DNA of 64,000 bases, from NCBI RefSeq assembly GCF_900102145.1, contig NZ_FNBC01000008.1, positions 1-64,000 of the forward strand, in the 5' to 3' direction. Numbering within the stretch: the first letter of the stretch is position 1; the number at the start of each line of letters is the position of its first letter. This document shows positions 44,990-52,629 of the stretch, piece after piece. Source of the stretch: Thermus arciformis. Its GTDB lineage: Bacteria > Deinococcota > Deinococci > Deinococcales > Thermaceae. Position numbers and translations under genes: made by a program. The notes beneath the pieces were generated by a model that was given only the letters and a program-made list of their open reading frames with translations, was not told the origin of the DNA and ran no database searches.

Positions 44990-46189
44990 TCAGTCCATCC
45001 AGTGCCCGAGCTTCTCCTTCTTGGCCTGGAGGTAGCGCTCGTTGTGGGGGTTGTCCCCGGCCCTCAAGGGGATGCGCTCCACGATCTCTATGCCGAAGCC
45101 GGAAAGGGCCTTCACCTTGCGCGGGTTGTTGGTGAGGAGGCGCATCTTCCGCACCCCGAGGTCGTAGAGGATCTGGGCCCCCACGCCGTAGTCCCGGAGG
45201 TCGGGGGGAAAGCCCAGGGCCAGGTTGGCCTCCACCGTGTCCAGGCCCTGGTCCTGGAGGTGGTAGGCCTTGATCTTGTTCACGAGGCCGATCCCCCGCC
45301 CCTCCTGCCTCAGGTAGACCAGGACCCCCTTTCCCTCCTCGGCGATCCGCTGCAGGGCCAAATCCCTCTGGAAGCCGCAGTCGCACCGCAGGGAGTGGAG
45401 GGCGTCCCCGGTGAGGCACTCGGAGTGCATGCGCACCAAGACGGGCTCCTCCGGGTCCCACGCCCCCATGACCAAGGCGGCGTGCTCCTCCCCCGTGAGG
45501 GTGTCGCGGTAGCCCAGGATGCGGAACTCCCCGAAGCGGGTGGGGAGCAGGGCCTCCGCCTCCCGCCGCACGTAGAGGTCCCCCTTCTCCAGGCGGTAGC
45601 GGATGAGGTCGGCGATGGTGCCCACCTTGAGGCCGTGCTTTTTGGCGAACTCCATGAGGTCGGGCAGGCGGGCCATGGTGCCGTCCTCCTTGAGGATCTC
45701 AATGAGGCTGCCCACCGGGGTGAGGCCGGCGAGGCGCAACAGGTCCACCGTGGCCTCGGTGTGCCCGGCGCGGCGCAAGACCCCCCCGGGCCTCGCCACC
45801 AAGGGGAAGACGTGCCCCGGGCGGCGGAAGTCCTGGGCCACAGCCTCAGGGTCGGCGAGGAGCCTGATGGTGGCCGCCCGCTCAAAGGCGCTGATCCCCG
45901 TGGTCGTCCCCCGGGCGTCCACGCTCACGGTGAAGCGGGTGCCCTGGGGGTCCTGGTTCCTCTCCACCATGAGGGGGAGGTCCAGGGCCTTGGCCCTCTC
46001 CTCCGTGAGGGCCACGCAGAGGAGGCCCCGGCACTCCTTGAGCATGAAGTTCACCCACTCCGGGGTCACGTGCTCCGCCGCCATGATGAGGTCGCCCTCG
46101 TTCTCCCGGTCCTCGTCGTCCACCAGGATCACGGGGCGGCCCGCCTTGAGCTCCTCCAGGAGTTCCTTGACGCTGGCGATGCCTTCCAT
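44990..46189 (-). CDS. ribBA: Bifunctional DHBP synthase / GTP cyclohydrolase II
   Basis: A 399-residue fusion. The RibB part (about 1-200) has VDDEDRENEGDLIMAAEHVT, TRFTVSVDARGTTTGISAFE and RRPGHVFPLVARPGGVLRR, and makes dihydroxybutanone phosphate from ribulose-5-phosphate. The RibA part (about 205-399) opens the GTP ring: SECLTGDALHSLRCDCGFQ holds the three zinc Cys residues, with LRQEGRGIGL and LTNNPRKV. Both active sites look intact. ATG at 46189 overlaps the ribE stop (TGATG). The larger upstream frame is a shadow of ribE and ribD. Confidence 0.96.
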   Translation of the reverse strand: MEGIASVKELLEELKAGRPVILVDDEDRENEGDLIMAAEHVTPEWVNFMLKECRGLLCVALTEERAKALDLPLMVERNQDPQGTRFTVSVDARGTTTGISAFERAATIRLLADPEAVAQDFRRPGHVFPLVARPGGVLRRAGHTEATVDLLRLAGLTPVGSLIEILKEDGTMARLPDLMEFAKKHGLKVGTIADLIRYRLEKGDLYVRREAEALLPTRFGEFRILGYRDTLTGEEHAALVMGAWDPEEPVLVRMHSECLTGDALHSLRCDCGFQRDLALQRIAEEGKGVLVYLRQEGRGIGLVNKIKAYHLQDQGLDTVEANLALGFPPDLRDYGVGAQILYDLGVRKMRLLTNNPRKVKALSGFGIEIVERIPLRAGDNPHNERYLQAKKEKLGHWMD

Positions 46190-46773
46190 CACGCTCTCCC
46201 CAAAAGCCGCGCCACGTAACGGGCGATGAGGTCCACCTCGAGGTTCACCCCGTCCCCCACGCGAAGCCTCCCCAGGTTGGTCACCTCGAGGGTGTGGGGG
46301 ATGAGGGTGACCCAGAAGGCCCCTCCCGCAAGCCCCGCCACCGTGAGGGAGACCCCGTTCAGGGCCACGCTCCCCTTCTCGGCGATGTAGCGGGCAAGCC
46401 CCTTGGGCGGGCGGAAGAAGTAGTTCCTGGCCCCCGGGGCCTCCTCCACGGCCACAAGCTCCGCCACCCCGTCCACGTGCCCGGTGACGAAGTGCCCCCC
46501 AAGCCTGTCCCCCACCTTCAGGGCCCGCTCCAGGTTGGGCCTGTGCCCCACCCGCCAGGTGGGGGCGGTGCGGCGCAGGGTCTCCTGGGCGAGCTCCACC
46601 CAAAACCCCCCCGCCTCCACCGCCACCGCGGTGAGGCAGGCCCCGTCCACGGCCACGGAGTCCCCCACCTTGAGGTCCTCCAGCACCCTCCGGGCGGCGA
46701 TATGAACCCGGAGGAAGGGCCCTTCCTCCACCTTCAGGATCTCCCCCGTTTCCTCCACGAGTCCCGTGAACAT
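46189..46773 (-). CDS. ribE: Riboflavin synthase, alpha subunit
   Basis: A 194-residue enzyme with two internal repeats, each a lumazine-binding barrel: MFTGLVEETGEIL with DSVAVDGACLTAV in the first, and GHFVTGHVDGVAEL with GSVALNGVSLTV in the second. It dismutates two lumazines to riboflavin. It follows ribD directly (stop 46774) and overlaps ribBA. ribH (lumazine synthase) is not in this cluster. Confidence 0.95.
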   Translation of the reverse strand: MFTGLVEETGEILKVEEGPFLRVHIAARRVLEDLKVGDSVAVDGACLTAVAVEAGGFWVELAQETLRRTAPTWRVGHRPNLERALKVGDRLGGHFVTGHVDGVAELVAVEEAPGARNYFFRPPKGLARYIAEKGSVALNGVSLTVAGLAGGAFWVTLIPHTLEVTNLGRLRVGDGVNLEVDLIARYVARLLGRA

Positions 46774-47907
46774 CTATCCCTCCGGGTAGGCCTCGAGCCA
46801 GAGGTCCTCCCCCAGCCACTCCCTGCGGGCAAGGCGAAGGCGGAGGGCCTCCGCCACCCGCTCCACCCCAAAGCCCTCGGCAAGCCCCCTCCCCTCCCCC
46901 AGGAGCTTGGGGGCGAGGAAGAGGGCGAGCTTGTCCACAAGGCCCCTTTCCAGAAAGGCCCCGGCAAGCCTCGGCCCCCCCTCCAGGAGCACCCCGTCCA
47001 CCCCCTCCTCCAGGAGGAAGGCGAGGGCCCTTTCCGGGTCCACCCGCCCCCCTTCCCGGGACAGGGCCACCACCCGGGCCCCCGCCTCCTCCAGGGCCGA
47101 AACCCGCGCCCTCGGGGCCCCCTCCCCCACGAAGACCAGAACCCGGGCGGGCTCGCCCCTGGGGCCCTTCCGGAAGAGGCGGGCCGTGGGGGGGGTGCGG
47201 GCCTCGGTGTCCAGGACCACCTTGAGGGGGTCGCGGAGGGGCGGGGGCTCCACCATGAGGGGAAAGGGGCGGAAGTCGGGCTCCCGCACGGTGAGGGCGG
47301 GGTCGTCCTTTAGGACGGTCCCCACCCCCACCATCACCGCGGGAAGCCACTGCCGGTAGGCGTGGGCCACGCGGCGGCTCGCCTCGGAGGAGATCCAGCG
47401 GGCGTCCCCCGAAGGGGCGGCCGCCTTCCCGTCCAGGGTGAGGGCCGCCTTGAGGAGGACGAAGGGAAGGCCCTTCCTCTGCACGGCGAAGAAGACCTCG
47501 TTCTGGGCCCGGGCCTCGGCCTCCAAAAGGCCCGCCTCCACCTGGACCCCCCCCGCCCGCAGGCGCTCAAGCCCCCCCTTGGCCACGGGGTTTTCCTCCC
47601 GGGCCGCCACCACCACCCGGGAAACCCCCGCCTGGAGGAGGGCTAAGGAGCAGGGCGGGGTGCGGCCATGGTGGTCGCAGGGCTCGAGGGTCACGTAGGC
47701 CGTGGCCCCCCGGGCCTCCTCCCCCGCCTGCCGGAGGGCGAAAACCTCGGCGTGGGGCTCCCCCGCCTTGGGGTGGAACCCTTCCCCCACGATCCGCCCC
47801 TCCTTCACCAGCACCGCCCCCACCAGGGGGTTTGGGCTCGTGTGGCCCCGGGCGCGCTCGGCCAGCTGCAAGGCTCTTCGCAGAAAGCGCTCGTCTAGCT
47901 CCCGCAA
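46774..47907 (-). CDS. ribD: Bifunctional riboflavin deaminase/reductase
   Basis: A 377-residue enzyme. The N-terminal deaminase (1-145) has the zinc site GEPHAEVFAL and EPCDHHGRTPPC; the C-terminal reductase (about 150-377) has LLKAALTLDGKAA, RWISSEASR and GVDGVLLEGGPRLAGAFL. The start is TTG at 47907: GGAGG lies 5 nt upstream and no ATG or GTG is in frame. That GGAGG is part of the riboswitch P1 stem, so translation is predicted to be shut off by FMN. Confidence 0.95.
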   Translation of the reverse strand: MRELDERFLRRALQLAERARGHTSPNPLVGAVLVKEGRIVGEGFHPKAGEPHAEVFALRQAGEEARGATAYVTLEPCDHHGRTPPCSLALLQAGVSRVVVAAREENPVAKGGLERLRAGGVQVEAGLLEAEARAQNEVFFAVQRKGLPFVLLKAALTLDGKAAAPSGDARWISSEASRRVAHAYRQWLPAVMVGVGTVLKDDPALTVREPDFRPFPLMVEPPPLRDPLKVVLDTEARTPPTARLFRKGPRGEPARVLVFVGEGAPRARVSALEEAGARVVALSREGGRVDPERALAFLLEEGVDGVLLEGGPRLAGAFLERGLVDKLALFLAPKLLGEGRGLAEGFGVERVAEALRLRLARREWLGEDLWLEAYPEG

Positions 47908-47912
47908 ACACC

Positions 47913-48030
47913 CCTCCTTCTCCCATCCGGACTTTCACCGTCGGCCCCGGAATTCCACCGGGTCGGGCCCCTTTAGGGGCTTCGCGGGCTTTCACCGCCG
48001 GTGGGGACTTCCACCCCGCCCCGAAGGAGG
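47913..48030 (-). promoter_or_regulatory. FMN riboswitch (RFN element) of the rib operon
   Basis: On the minus strand the segment shows the conserved RFN blocks in order: TTCGGGGCGGGGTGGAAGTC, CCCACCGGCGGTGAAAGCCC, GACCCGGTGGAATTCCGGGG and CCGACGGTGAAAGTCCGGAT, ending GGGAGAAGGAGG. P1 is an 8-bp helix of 48030-48023 with 47920-47913. The 3' strand of P1 contains the GGAGG that serves ribD, whose TTG start is at 47907. FMN binding stabilises P1 and should therefore hide the ribosome-binding site directly. There is no terminator between aptamer and gene. Confidence 0.97.
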
Positions 48031-48049
48031 TGCTCAAGGCACCAGCCCC

Positions 48050-48058
48050 ACTTTAGCA
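48050..48058 (-). promoter_or_regulatory. Probable promoter of the rib operon (extended -10)
   Basis: TGC-TAAAGT on the minus strand would start transcription near 48043, just before the aptamer. No -35 hexamer is clear. Confidence 0.5.
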
Positions 48059-48110
48059 GGCCCGGCGGAGGAAGGTTGTCCCTAGGCCACGCTTCCGGGC
48101 CAAAAGGATC

Positions 48111-48134
48111 GGGGCGCCTTCCGGCGCCCCTTTT
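48111..48134 (-). terminator. Terminator after ssrA
   Basis: A perfect 8-bp stem (48111-48118 with 48123-48130) lies directly past the tmRNA 3' CCA. On the minus strand it is followed by GATCCTTTT. It is also flanked by TTTT on the plus strand and could work both ways. Confidence 0.75.
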
Positions 48135-48507
48135 GGTGGAGGTGGGGGGAGTTGAACCCCCGTCCGAAGGTCCCTACGGCGGGCTTCTACGCGCGTAGTC
48201 CGCGTTTTGGGAGTCCCCCTGGCTTGGCCCGCGGACGGGCGGCCAGGGGCAAGCCCTCTTTGGGTTTCGCCCGGGGCTAGAGGGCGTGGCCTCGGGCTAG
48301 CCGGGTTTGTGTCCCCGCTTCCGGTGAGCCCCCGGCAGGGCTACCGGGCGGGGTCGCGGTCATTAAGCCGCGAGAGCGTAGTTGGTGTTGGCAGTTATGC
48401 CGTTGCGGGTTTTTACGGTCACGCCCTTTTGGGCGTACCTACGAGGCCACCCGCACCTCGGCGCGCCACCACGCCTTCGGCGACCCCCGTCGAGACCGTT
48501 CACCCCC
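48134..48507 (-). ncRNA. ssrA: tmRNA (transfer-messenger RNA)
   Basis: A 374-nt tmRNA that rescues stalled ribosomes. The 5' end begins GGGGGTG-AACGGTCTCGACG and the 3' end is a T arm (GGGGG-TTCAACT-CCCCC) followed by CACCTCC-ACCA. The acceptor stem pairs over 7 bp with a G-U at position 3, as in alanine tRNA and other tmRNAs. The tag frame at 48392-48363 encodes ANTNYALAA and a TAA stop. CCA is encoded. The promoter lies upstream at 48541-48570, and a terminator follows. Confidence 0.98.
48363..48392 (-). CDS. tmRNA proteolysis tag ANTNYALAA
   Basis: The open frame inside tmRNA, GCC resume codon to TAA, encodes the nine-residue tag ANTNYALAA. The C-terminal ALAA is the usual protease degron. 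This is a coding segment of ssrA, not a free gene. Confidence 0.95.
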   Translation of the reverse strand, partial: ANTNYALAA

Positions 48508-48540
48508 GTGTGCTCGGCCGGGCTCGGACCGGCAACCTTG

Positions 48541-48570
48541 AGTGTATCAGACTAAAGGGGTTGTAGTCAA
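48541..48570 (-). promoter_or_regulatory. Promoter of ssrA
   Basis: On the minus strand TTGACT (48570-48565) and TACACT (48546-48541) are 18 bp apart. The transcript would start near 48535, giving about 28 nt of precursor 5' of the mature tmRNA, to be removed by RNase P. The -35 overlaps the -35 of the divergent rimP promoter by 2 bp. Confidence 0.75.
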
Positions 48571-48590
48571 GGGGTCCTTGGGTGTAAACT
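48561..48590 (+). promoter_or_regulatory. Promoter of the rimP-nusA-ylxR-infB operon
   Basis: TTGTAG (48561-48566) and TAAACT (48585-48590) are 18 bp apart. The start would be near 48597, leaving a 63-nt leader before the rimP GTG. Confidence 0.65.
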
Positions 48591-48611
48591 GGCGGCAGTG
48601 CTCCCAAGGGA

Positions 48612-48652
48612 GGGGGGTGGGTGGAAGCCCACCCTTCCTTTGTGAAGGGAGG
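48612..48652 (+). promoter_or_regulatory. rimP leader with two alternative hairpins
   Basis: Hairpin 1 pairs GGGTGGG (48615-48621) with CCCACCC (48628-48634). Hairpin 2 pairs CCCTTC (48632-48637) with GAAGGG (48644-48649) and would cover part of the GGGAGG ribosome-binding site (48647-48652). The two share three bases and exclude one another. This may be a control element for the nusA operon; no protein or ligand is implied by the sequence. Confidence 0.4.
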
Positions 48653-48659
48653 TGGGGAG

Positions 48660-49091
48660 GTGCCTGTGGAGCTTTGGCGGCTGGTGGAAGAGGCGGTGGA
48701 GCCTTTGGACCTCGAGGTCTTAGAGGTCAAGGAGGCCCCCGGGGAGGTCTTGGTGCGGCTTGAGCGCAAGGACGAGCGGCCCATCACCGTGGCGGACCTG
48801 GAACGGGCGAGCCGCGCCATAGAGGCGGTCCTGGACCGGGAAGACCCCATCCCGGGAAGCTACCGCCTCCTGGTGGAGTCCCCCGGCCCCAAAAGGCCCC
48901 TCTTCACCCGCCGCCACTTCCAGCGCTTCCAGGGCCTCAAGGCCAAGGTGCCGGGGCCCGAGGGGTTCGTGGGGCGCATCCTCAGGGTGGAGGAGGAGGA
49001 AGTGGTCTTCCAGGTGGGGAAGGAGGAGCGGCGCCTCAAGATCGGCACCTTCCGCGCCCACCTCGCCGAGTGGCCCGAGGAGCCAAGATAG
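48660..49091 (+). CDS. rimP: Ribosome maturation factor RimP
   Basis: A 143-residue protein needed for 30S assembly. VEEAVEPLDLEVLEVKEA (N-terminal domain), the ASRAIEAVLDREDPIPGSYRL (in two pieces) and VESPGPKRPLFTRRHFQRF are the RimP landmarks, followed by the C-terminal SH3-like barrel. GTG at 48660 is supported by GGAGG 7 nt upstream; the longer frame upstream has no conservation pattern. It leads rimP-nusA-ylxR-infB, the usual bacterial order. Confidence 0.92.
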   Translation: MPVELWRLVEEAVEPLDLEVLEVKEAPGEVLVRLERKDERPITVADLERASRAIEAVLDREDPIPGSYRLLVESPGPKRPLFTRRHFQRFQGLKAKVPGPEGFVGRILRVEEEEVVFQVGKEERRLKIGTFRAHLAEWPEEPR

Positions 49092-49099
49092 GAGGAGGG

Positions 49100-50260
49100 A
49101 TGAACCGGGATTTCGTGCAAGCCATGCAGCAGCTGGCCCTGGAACGGGGCGTGTCCACCGAGGAGATCCTCGAGGCCTTCAAGGAAGCCCTGCGCAAGGC
49201 CTACATCAAAAGACAAAAGGGCTACAGGAAAGAGGAGATTGACGCCGGCAAGGGGCCCGAGGTGGACGTCTACATTGACCCCCAGACCGGGCGCATAGAG
49301 ATGGTGGAGGTCCGCCGGGTGGTGGAGAAGGTGGAGGACCCCGACAAGGAGATCTCCTTGGCCGAGGCCCTCCAGTACGACCCCGAGGTCCAGGTGGGGG
49401 ACGAGATGGAGTTCCCCATTGACCCCGAGGGCCTCTCCCGCATGGCCATCCAGGACCTTAGGCAGATCCTCACCCAGCGCCTCAAGGAGTCGGAGCGCAA
49501 CCGGATCTACAACGAGTACAAGGACAAGGAGGGCCAGGTCCTCACCGGGGTGGTGACCCGGGTGGACAACCGGGGGAACGTCTTCGTGGACCTGGGCCGC
49601 GGGGAGGCCTACCTTCCCAAGAGCGAGCAGATCCCCACGGAGCGCTACTACCCCGGCCAGCGCCTCAAGGTCTACCTGAAGAAGGTGGACCGCTCCGCCA
49701 AGGGCCCCTCCCTCATCGTGAGCCGGGCCCACGAGGAGCTCCTGAAGCACCTCCTGAAGCAGGAGGTGCCGGAGATCGCCGAGGGCATCGTGGAGATCAA
49801 GGCCATCGCCCGGGAGCCCGGAAGGCGGAGCAAGGTGGCGGTCATGAGCCACAACCCCAACGTGGACCCCATCGGGGCCTGCATCGGGCACAAGGGGCAG
49901 CGCATCCAGGCGGTCTCCGCCGAGCTCGGCCGGGAGAAGGTGGACATCATCCTCTGGTCCAAAGACCCCAAGGAGTTCATCCGAAACGCCCTCTCCCCGG
50001 CCCAGGTGGGCTCCATTGAGCTGGACCCCGAGGCCAAGAAGGCCAAGGTGAAGGTGACCAAGGACCAGCACTCCCTGGCCATCGGCACCGGGGGCCAGAA
50101 CGTCCGCCTGGCCTCCAAGCTCACCGGCTACGACATCCACTTTGAGGAGGCGGAGATCTCCGACCTGGACGAGGCCATCCGCAAGGCCGCCCAGGAGGAG
50201 GCGGAGGCCTCAAGCCGGGCCAAGGAGGAGTTTGAGAAGCTCTTCCGGGACCTTTCCTAA
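49100..50260 (+). CDS. nusA: Transcription termination/antitermination factor NusA
   Basis: A 386-residue protein. The N-terminal domain that contacts RNA polymerase covers 1-125 (ERGVSTEEILEAFKEALRKA), S1 is about 130-200 (GQVLTGVVTRVDNRGNVFVD), KH1 about 210-275 with VDPIGACIGHKGQRIQAV, and KH2 about 285-345 with SLAIGTGGQNVRLASKLTGY. The acidic C-terminal repeats of the E. coli protein are absent, as in most non-proteobacteria. ATG at 49100 follows GGAGGAGGG. Confidence 0.96.
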   Translation: MNRDFVQAMQQLALERGVSTEEILEAFKEALRKAYIKRQKGYRKEEIDAGKGPEVDVYIDPQTGRIEMVEVRRVVEKVEDPDKEISLAEALQYDPEVQVGDEMEFPIDPEGLSRMAIQDLRQILTQRLKESERNRIYNEYKDKEGQVLTGVVTRVDNRGNVFVDLGRGEAYLPKSEQIPTERYYPGQRLKVYLKKVDRSAKGPSLIVSRAHEELLKHLLKQEVPEIAEGIVEIKAIAREPGRRSKVAVMSHNPNVDPIGACIGHKGQRIQAVSAELGREKVDIILWSKDPKEFIRNALSPAQVGSIELDPEAKKAKVKVTKDQHSLAIGTGGQNVRLASKLTGYDIHFEEAEISDLDEAIRKAAQEEAEASSRAKEEFEKLFRDLS

Positions 50261-50262
50261 GC

Positions 50263-50538
50263 ATGAAGCACGTCCCCTGGCGCATGTGCGTGGCCTGCCG
50301 CAGGAGGCGGCCCAAGGGGGAGCTTCTTCGCATCCTGCTCACGGAAAGCGGCTTCCAGTTGGACCCAAGCGGCAAGCTTCCGGGCCGGGGGGCCTACGTC
50401 TGCCCCGACAACCCGGAGTGCTGGACGGAAAAGAGGCTCCGGCGCTTCGCCGGAGGCCGGGCCAAGGCGCTTTCCGAAGCGCTTTCGGCCTTCCTAGGAG
50501 GTAAGGATGGCCAAAATACGCATCTACCAGCTGGCTAA
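50263..50538 (+). CDS. ylxR: YlxR-family (DUF448) RNA-binding protein
   Basis: A 91-residue basic protein. RMCVACRRRRPKGELLRI and GRGAYVCPDNPECW are the conserved DUF448 motifs. YlxR is a small nucleic-acid-binding protein almost always encoded between nusA and infB, as here. It overlaps infB by 32 bp, and the infB ribosome-binding site AGGAGG lies inside it. Confidence 0.92.
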   Translation: MKHVPWRMCVACRRRRPKGELLRILLTESGFQLDPSGKLPGRGAYVCPDNPECWTEKRLRRFAGGRAKALSEALSAFLGGKDGQNTHLPAG

Positions 50539-52222
50539 AGAGCTGGGCATGACCAACGAGGAGCTTTTGGAGCTCCTGGACCAGATGGGGGTGGCCTACA
50601 AGTCCCACGCCTCCACCCTCAGCGAGGAGGACGCGGAGGCGGTGCGGGAGCTCGTCAAGGAGCAACGGGGGCTCCAGGAGAAGCTCGCCGAGGAGGAGCG
50701 CCGCAAGAGCCTCCCCCGGCGCCCCCCCGTGGTGGTCATCATGGGCCACGTGGACCACGGGAAGACCACCCTCCTGGACTACCTGCGCAAGAGCCGCATC
50801 GCCGAGAAGGAGGCGGGGGGGATCACCCAGCACGTGGGCGCCTTTGAGGTGAAGACCCCCGGGGGGACCGTGGTCTTCATAGACACCCCCGGGCACGAGG
50901 CCTTCACCACCATCAGGCAGCGGGGGGCCAAGGTGGCGGACATCGCCGTCATCGTCATCGCCGCGGACGACGGCATCATGCCCCAGACGGAGGAGGCCAT
51001 CGCCCACGCCAAGGCCGCGGGGGCCAAGCTCATCTTCGCCATCAACAAGATTGACCTCCCCCAGGCGGACCCCGAGAAGGTGAAGCGCCAGCTCATGGAG
51101 CGGGGCTTCGTGCCCGAGGAGTACGGCGGCGACGCCATCGTCATCCCCATCAGCGCCAAGACGGGCCAGGGGGTGCAGGACCTCTTGGAGATGATCCTCC
51201 TCCTCGCCGAGCTTGAGGACTACCGGGCCGACCCCAACGCCGAGCCCCGGGGGGTGATCCTGGAGTCCAGGCTGGACAAGCAGGCGGGGGTCATCGCCAA
51301 CATGCTGGTCCAGGAAGGGACCTTCCACGTGGGGGATTACGTGGTGGCGGGGGAGGTCTTTGGCCGCATCCGCGCCCTGACGGATGCGGACGGGAACCAG
51401 CGCAAGGAGGCGGGGCCGGGAAGCGCCGTCCAGGTCCTGGGCTTCCAGGAGCTTCCCCACGCCGGGGACGTGGTGGAGTGGGTGCCGGACCTCGAGGCCG
51501 CCAAGGAGATCGCCGAGGAGCGGAAGGAGGAGAGGCGGGCCAGGGAGGAGGCGGAGAAGGAGCGCCGCCCCAGGACCATGGCCGACCTCCTCCGGGCCAT
51601 GCAGGAGGAGGGGAAGAAGGAGGTCAACCTCATCCTCCGGGCCGACACCCAGGGCTCCTTAGAGGCCATCCAGCACATCCTGGCCCGGGAGAGCACCGAG
51701 GACGTGAAGATCAACCTCCTCCTGGCCCAGGTGGGCGCCCCCACGGAGTCGGACGTCCTCCTGGCCCAGACGGCGAACGCGGCCATCCTGGCCTTCGGGG
51801 TCAACCCCCCGGGCTCGGTGAAGAAGAAGGCCGAGGAAAAGGGCGTCCTCCTCAAGACCTTCCGCATCATCTACGACCTCATTGACGAGGTCCGCAACAT
51901 GGTGAAGGGGCAGAAGGAGCCAAAGTACAAGGAGGAGGTCCTGGGCCGGGCCGAGGTGCGGGCCGTCTTCCGCCTGCCCACGGGCAAGCAGGTGGCGGGG
52001 TGCATGGTCACCCAGGGCCGGATCCCCCGGAACGCCGAGGTGCGGGTCCTGCGCAAGGGGCAGGAGATCTGGAAAGGCCGCATCGCTAGCCTCAAGCGCT
52101 TCAAGGAGGACGTGCGGGAGGTGGCCCAGGGGTACGAGTGCGGCATGGGCCTCGAGGGCTTTGACGACTTCCAGGAAGGCGACATCATAGAAGCCTTCCA
52201 GATGGTAGAGGTGCCCGCCTAG
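50507..52222 (+). CDS. infB: Translation initiation factor IF-2
   Basis: A 571-residue IF-2 with the very short N-terminus of the Thermus protein (571 residues there as well). An IF2-N module is at 1-50 (IRIYQLAKELGMTNEELLEL). The G domain has IMGHVDHGKTTLLDYL (G1), DTPGHEAF (G3) and NKIDLP (G4); domains II-IV follow, with the C-terminal fMet-tRNA-binding barrel near 480-571. AGGAGG precedes the ATG by 6 nt. Confidence 0.97.
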   Translation: MAKIRIYQLAKELGMTNEELLELLDQMGVAYKSHASTLSEEDAEAVRELVKEQRGLQEKLAEEERRKSLPRRPPVVVIMGHVDHGKTTLLDYLRKSRIAEKEAGGITQHVGAFEVKTPGGTVVFIDTPGHEAFTTIRQRGAKVADIAVIVIAADDGIMPQTEEAIAHAKAAGAKLIFAINKIDLPQADPEKVKRQLMERGFVPEEYGGDAIVIPISAKTGQGVQDLLEMILLLAELEDYRADPNAEPRGVILESRLDKQAGVIANMLVQEGTFHVGDYVVAGEVFGRIRALTDADGNQRKEAGPGSAVQVLGFQELPHAGDVVEWVPDLEAAKEIAEERKEERRAREEAEKERRPRTMADLLRAMQEEGKKEVNLILRADTQGSLEAIQHILARESTEDVKINLLLAQVGAPTESDVLLAQTANAAILAFGVNPPGSVKKKAEEKGVLLKTFRIIYDLIDEVRNMVKGQKEPKYKEEVLGRAEVRAVFRLPTGKQVAGCMVTQGRIPRNAEVRVLRKGQEIWKGRIASLKRFKEDVREVAQGYECGMGLEGFDDFQEGDIIEAFQMVEVPA

Positions 52223-52230
52223 GGGGAAGC

Positions 52231-52524
52231 GTGCTCCGGCGTGGTGCGGCCTTCCTGGGCGTCTTGGCCCTCCTCCTCCAGGGGAGCCTCCTCCCCTCCC
52301 CCCGGGGAAAAGGGGAGGCGGGGCTTTCCGCGGGGGGGCCGGTCCTGGTCCTCAAGGAGGACCGCACCCTTCCCCTATCCTTCCCTCCCCTTTCTCCAAA
52401 GGCCTGGCGGAAAGGGGTCAGCCTCCAGAGGGGAAGGCCCCTCCCGCCCCTCCCCTCCCTCCGCCCCCTTCCGGGGCGTCCCCTCTACCTCGTCTTCCGG
52501 CGCCTGCAGCTGGAGGGGGGCTAG
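52231..52524 (+). CDS. Small secreted hypothetical protein
   Basis: A 97-residue open frame with a GTG start at 52231 and AGGGGGAAGC before it, 8 bp after infB. The N-terminus (MLRRGAAFLGVLALLLQGSL) looks like a signal peptide or a single membrane helix; the rest is Pro/Leu/Arg-rich with no motif I know. The position and a plausible start support a real gene, but composition alone could produce it. Confidence 0.5.
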   Translation: MLRRGAAFLGVLALLLQGSLLPSPRGKGEAGLSAGGPVLVLKEDRTLPLSFPPLSPKAWRKGVSLQRGRPLPPLPSLRPLPGRPLYLVFRRLQLEGG

Positions 52525-52538
52525 CTCCAGGCCCCAAA

Positions 52539-52571
52539 GCCCTGCGCCCTTTGGGAAGGGGGGCGCGGGGC
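52539..52571 (+). promoter_or_regulatory. Hairpin between the infB operon and secDF
   Basis: GCCCTGCGCC (52539-52548) can pair with GGCGCGGGGC (52562-52571), 10 bp with one G-U. No T run follows, so it is a weak terminator at best or a leader structure of secDF. No clear promoter is seen in 52525-52629. Confidence 0.3.
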
Positions 52572-52629
52572 AGGGGCTAAGGGCGGCTTCCCCGGCACAA
52601 GGAACCCGACCTTCGTGAAGGAGCGCGTT

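Noticed and set aside
44990-47350. 786-codon frame suggesting a giant RibBA
   Set aside because: The N-terminal 380 codons are out-of-frame readings of ribE and ribD; the conserved RibB start lies at 46189.
48207-48566. Plus-strand open frame over ssrA
   Set aside because: It lies opposite tmRNA, whose ends, tag and tRNA-like domain are unambiguous.
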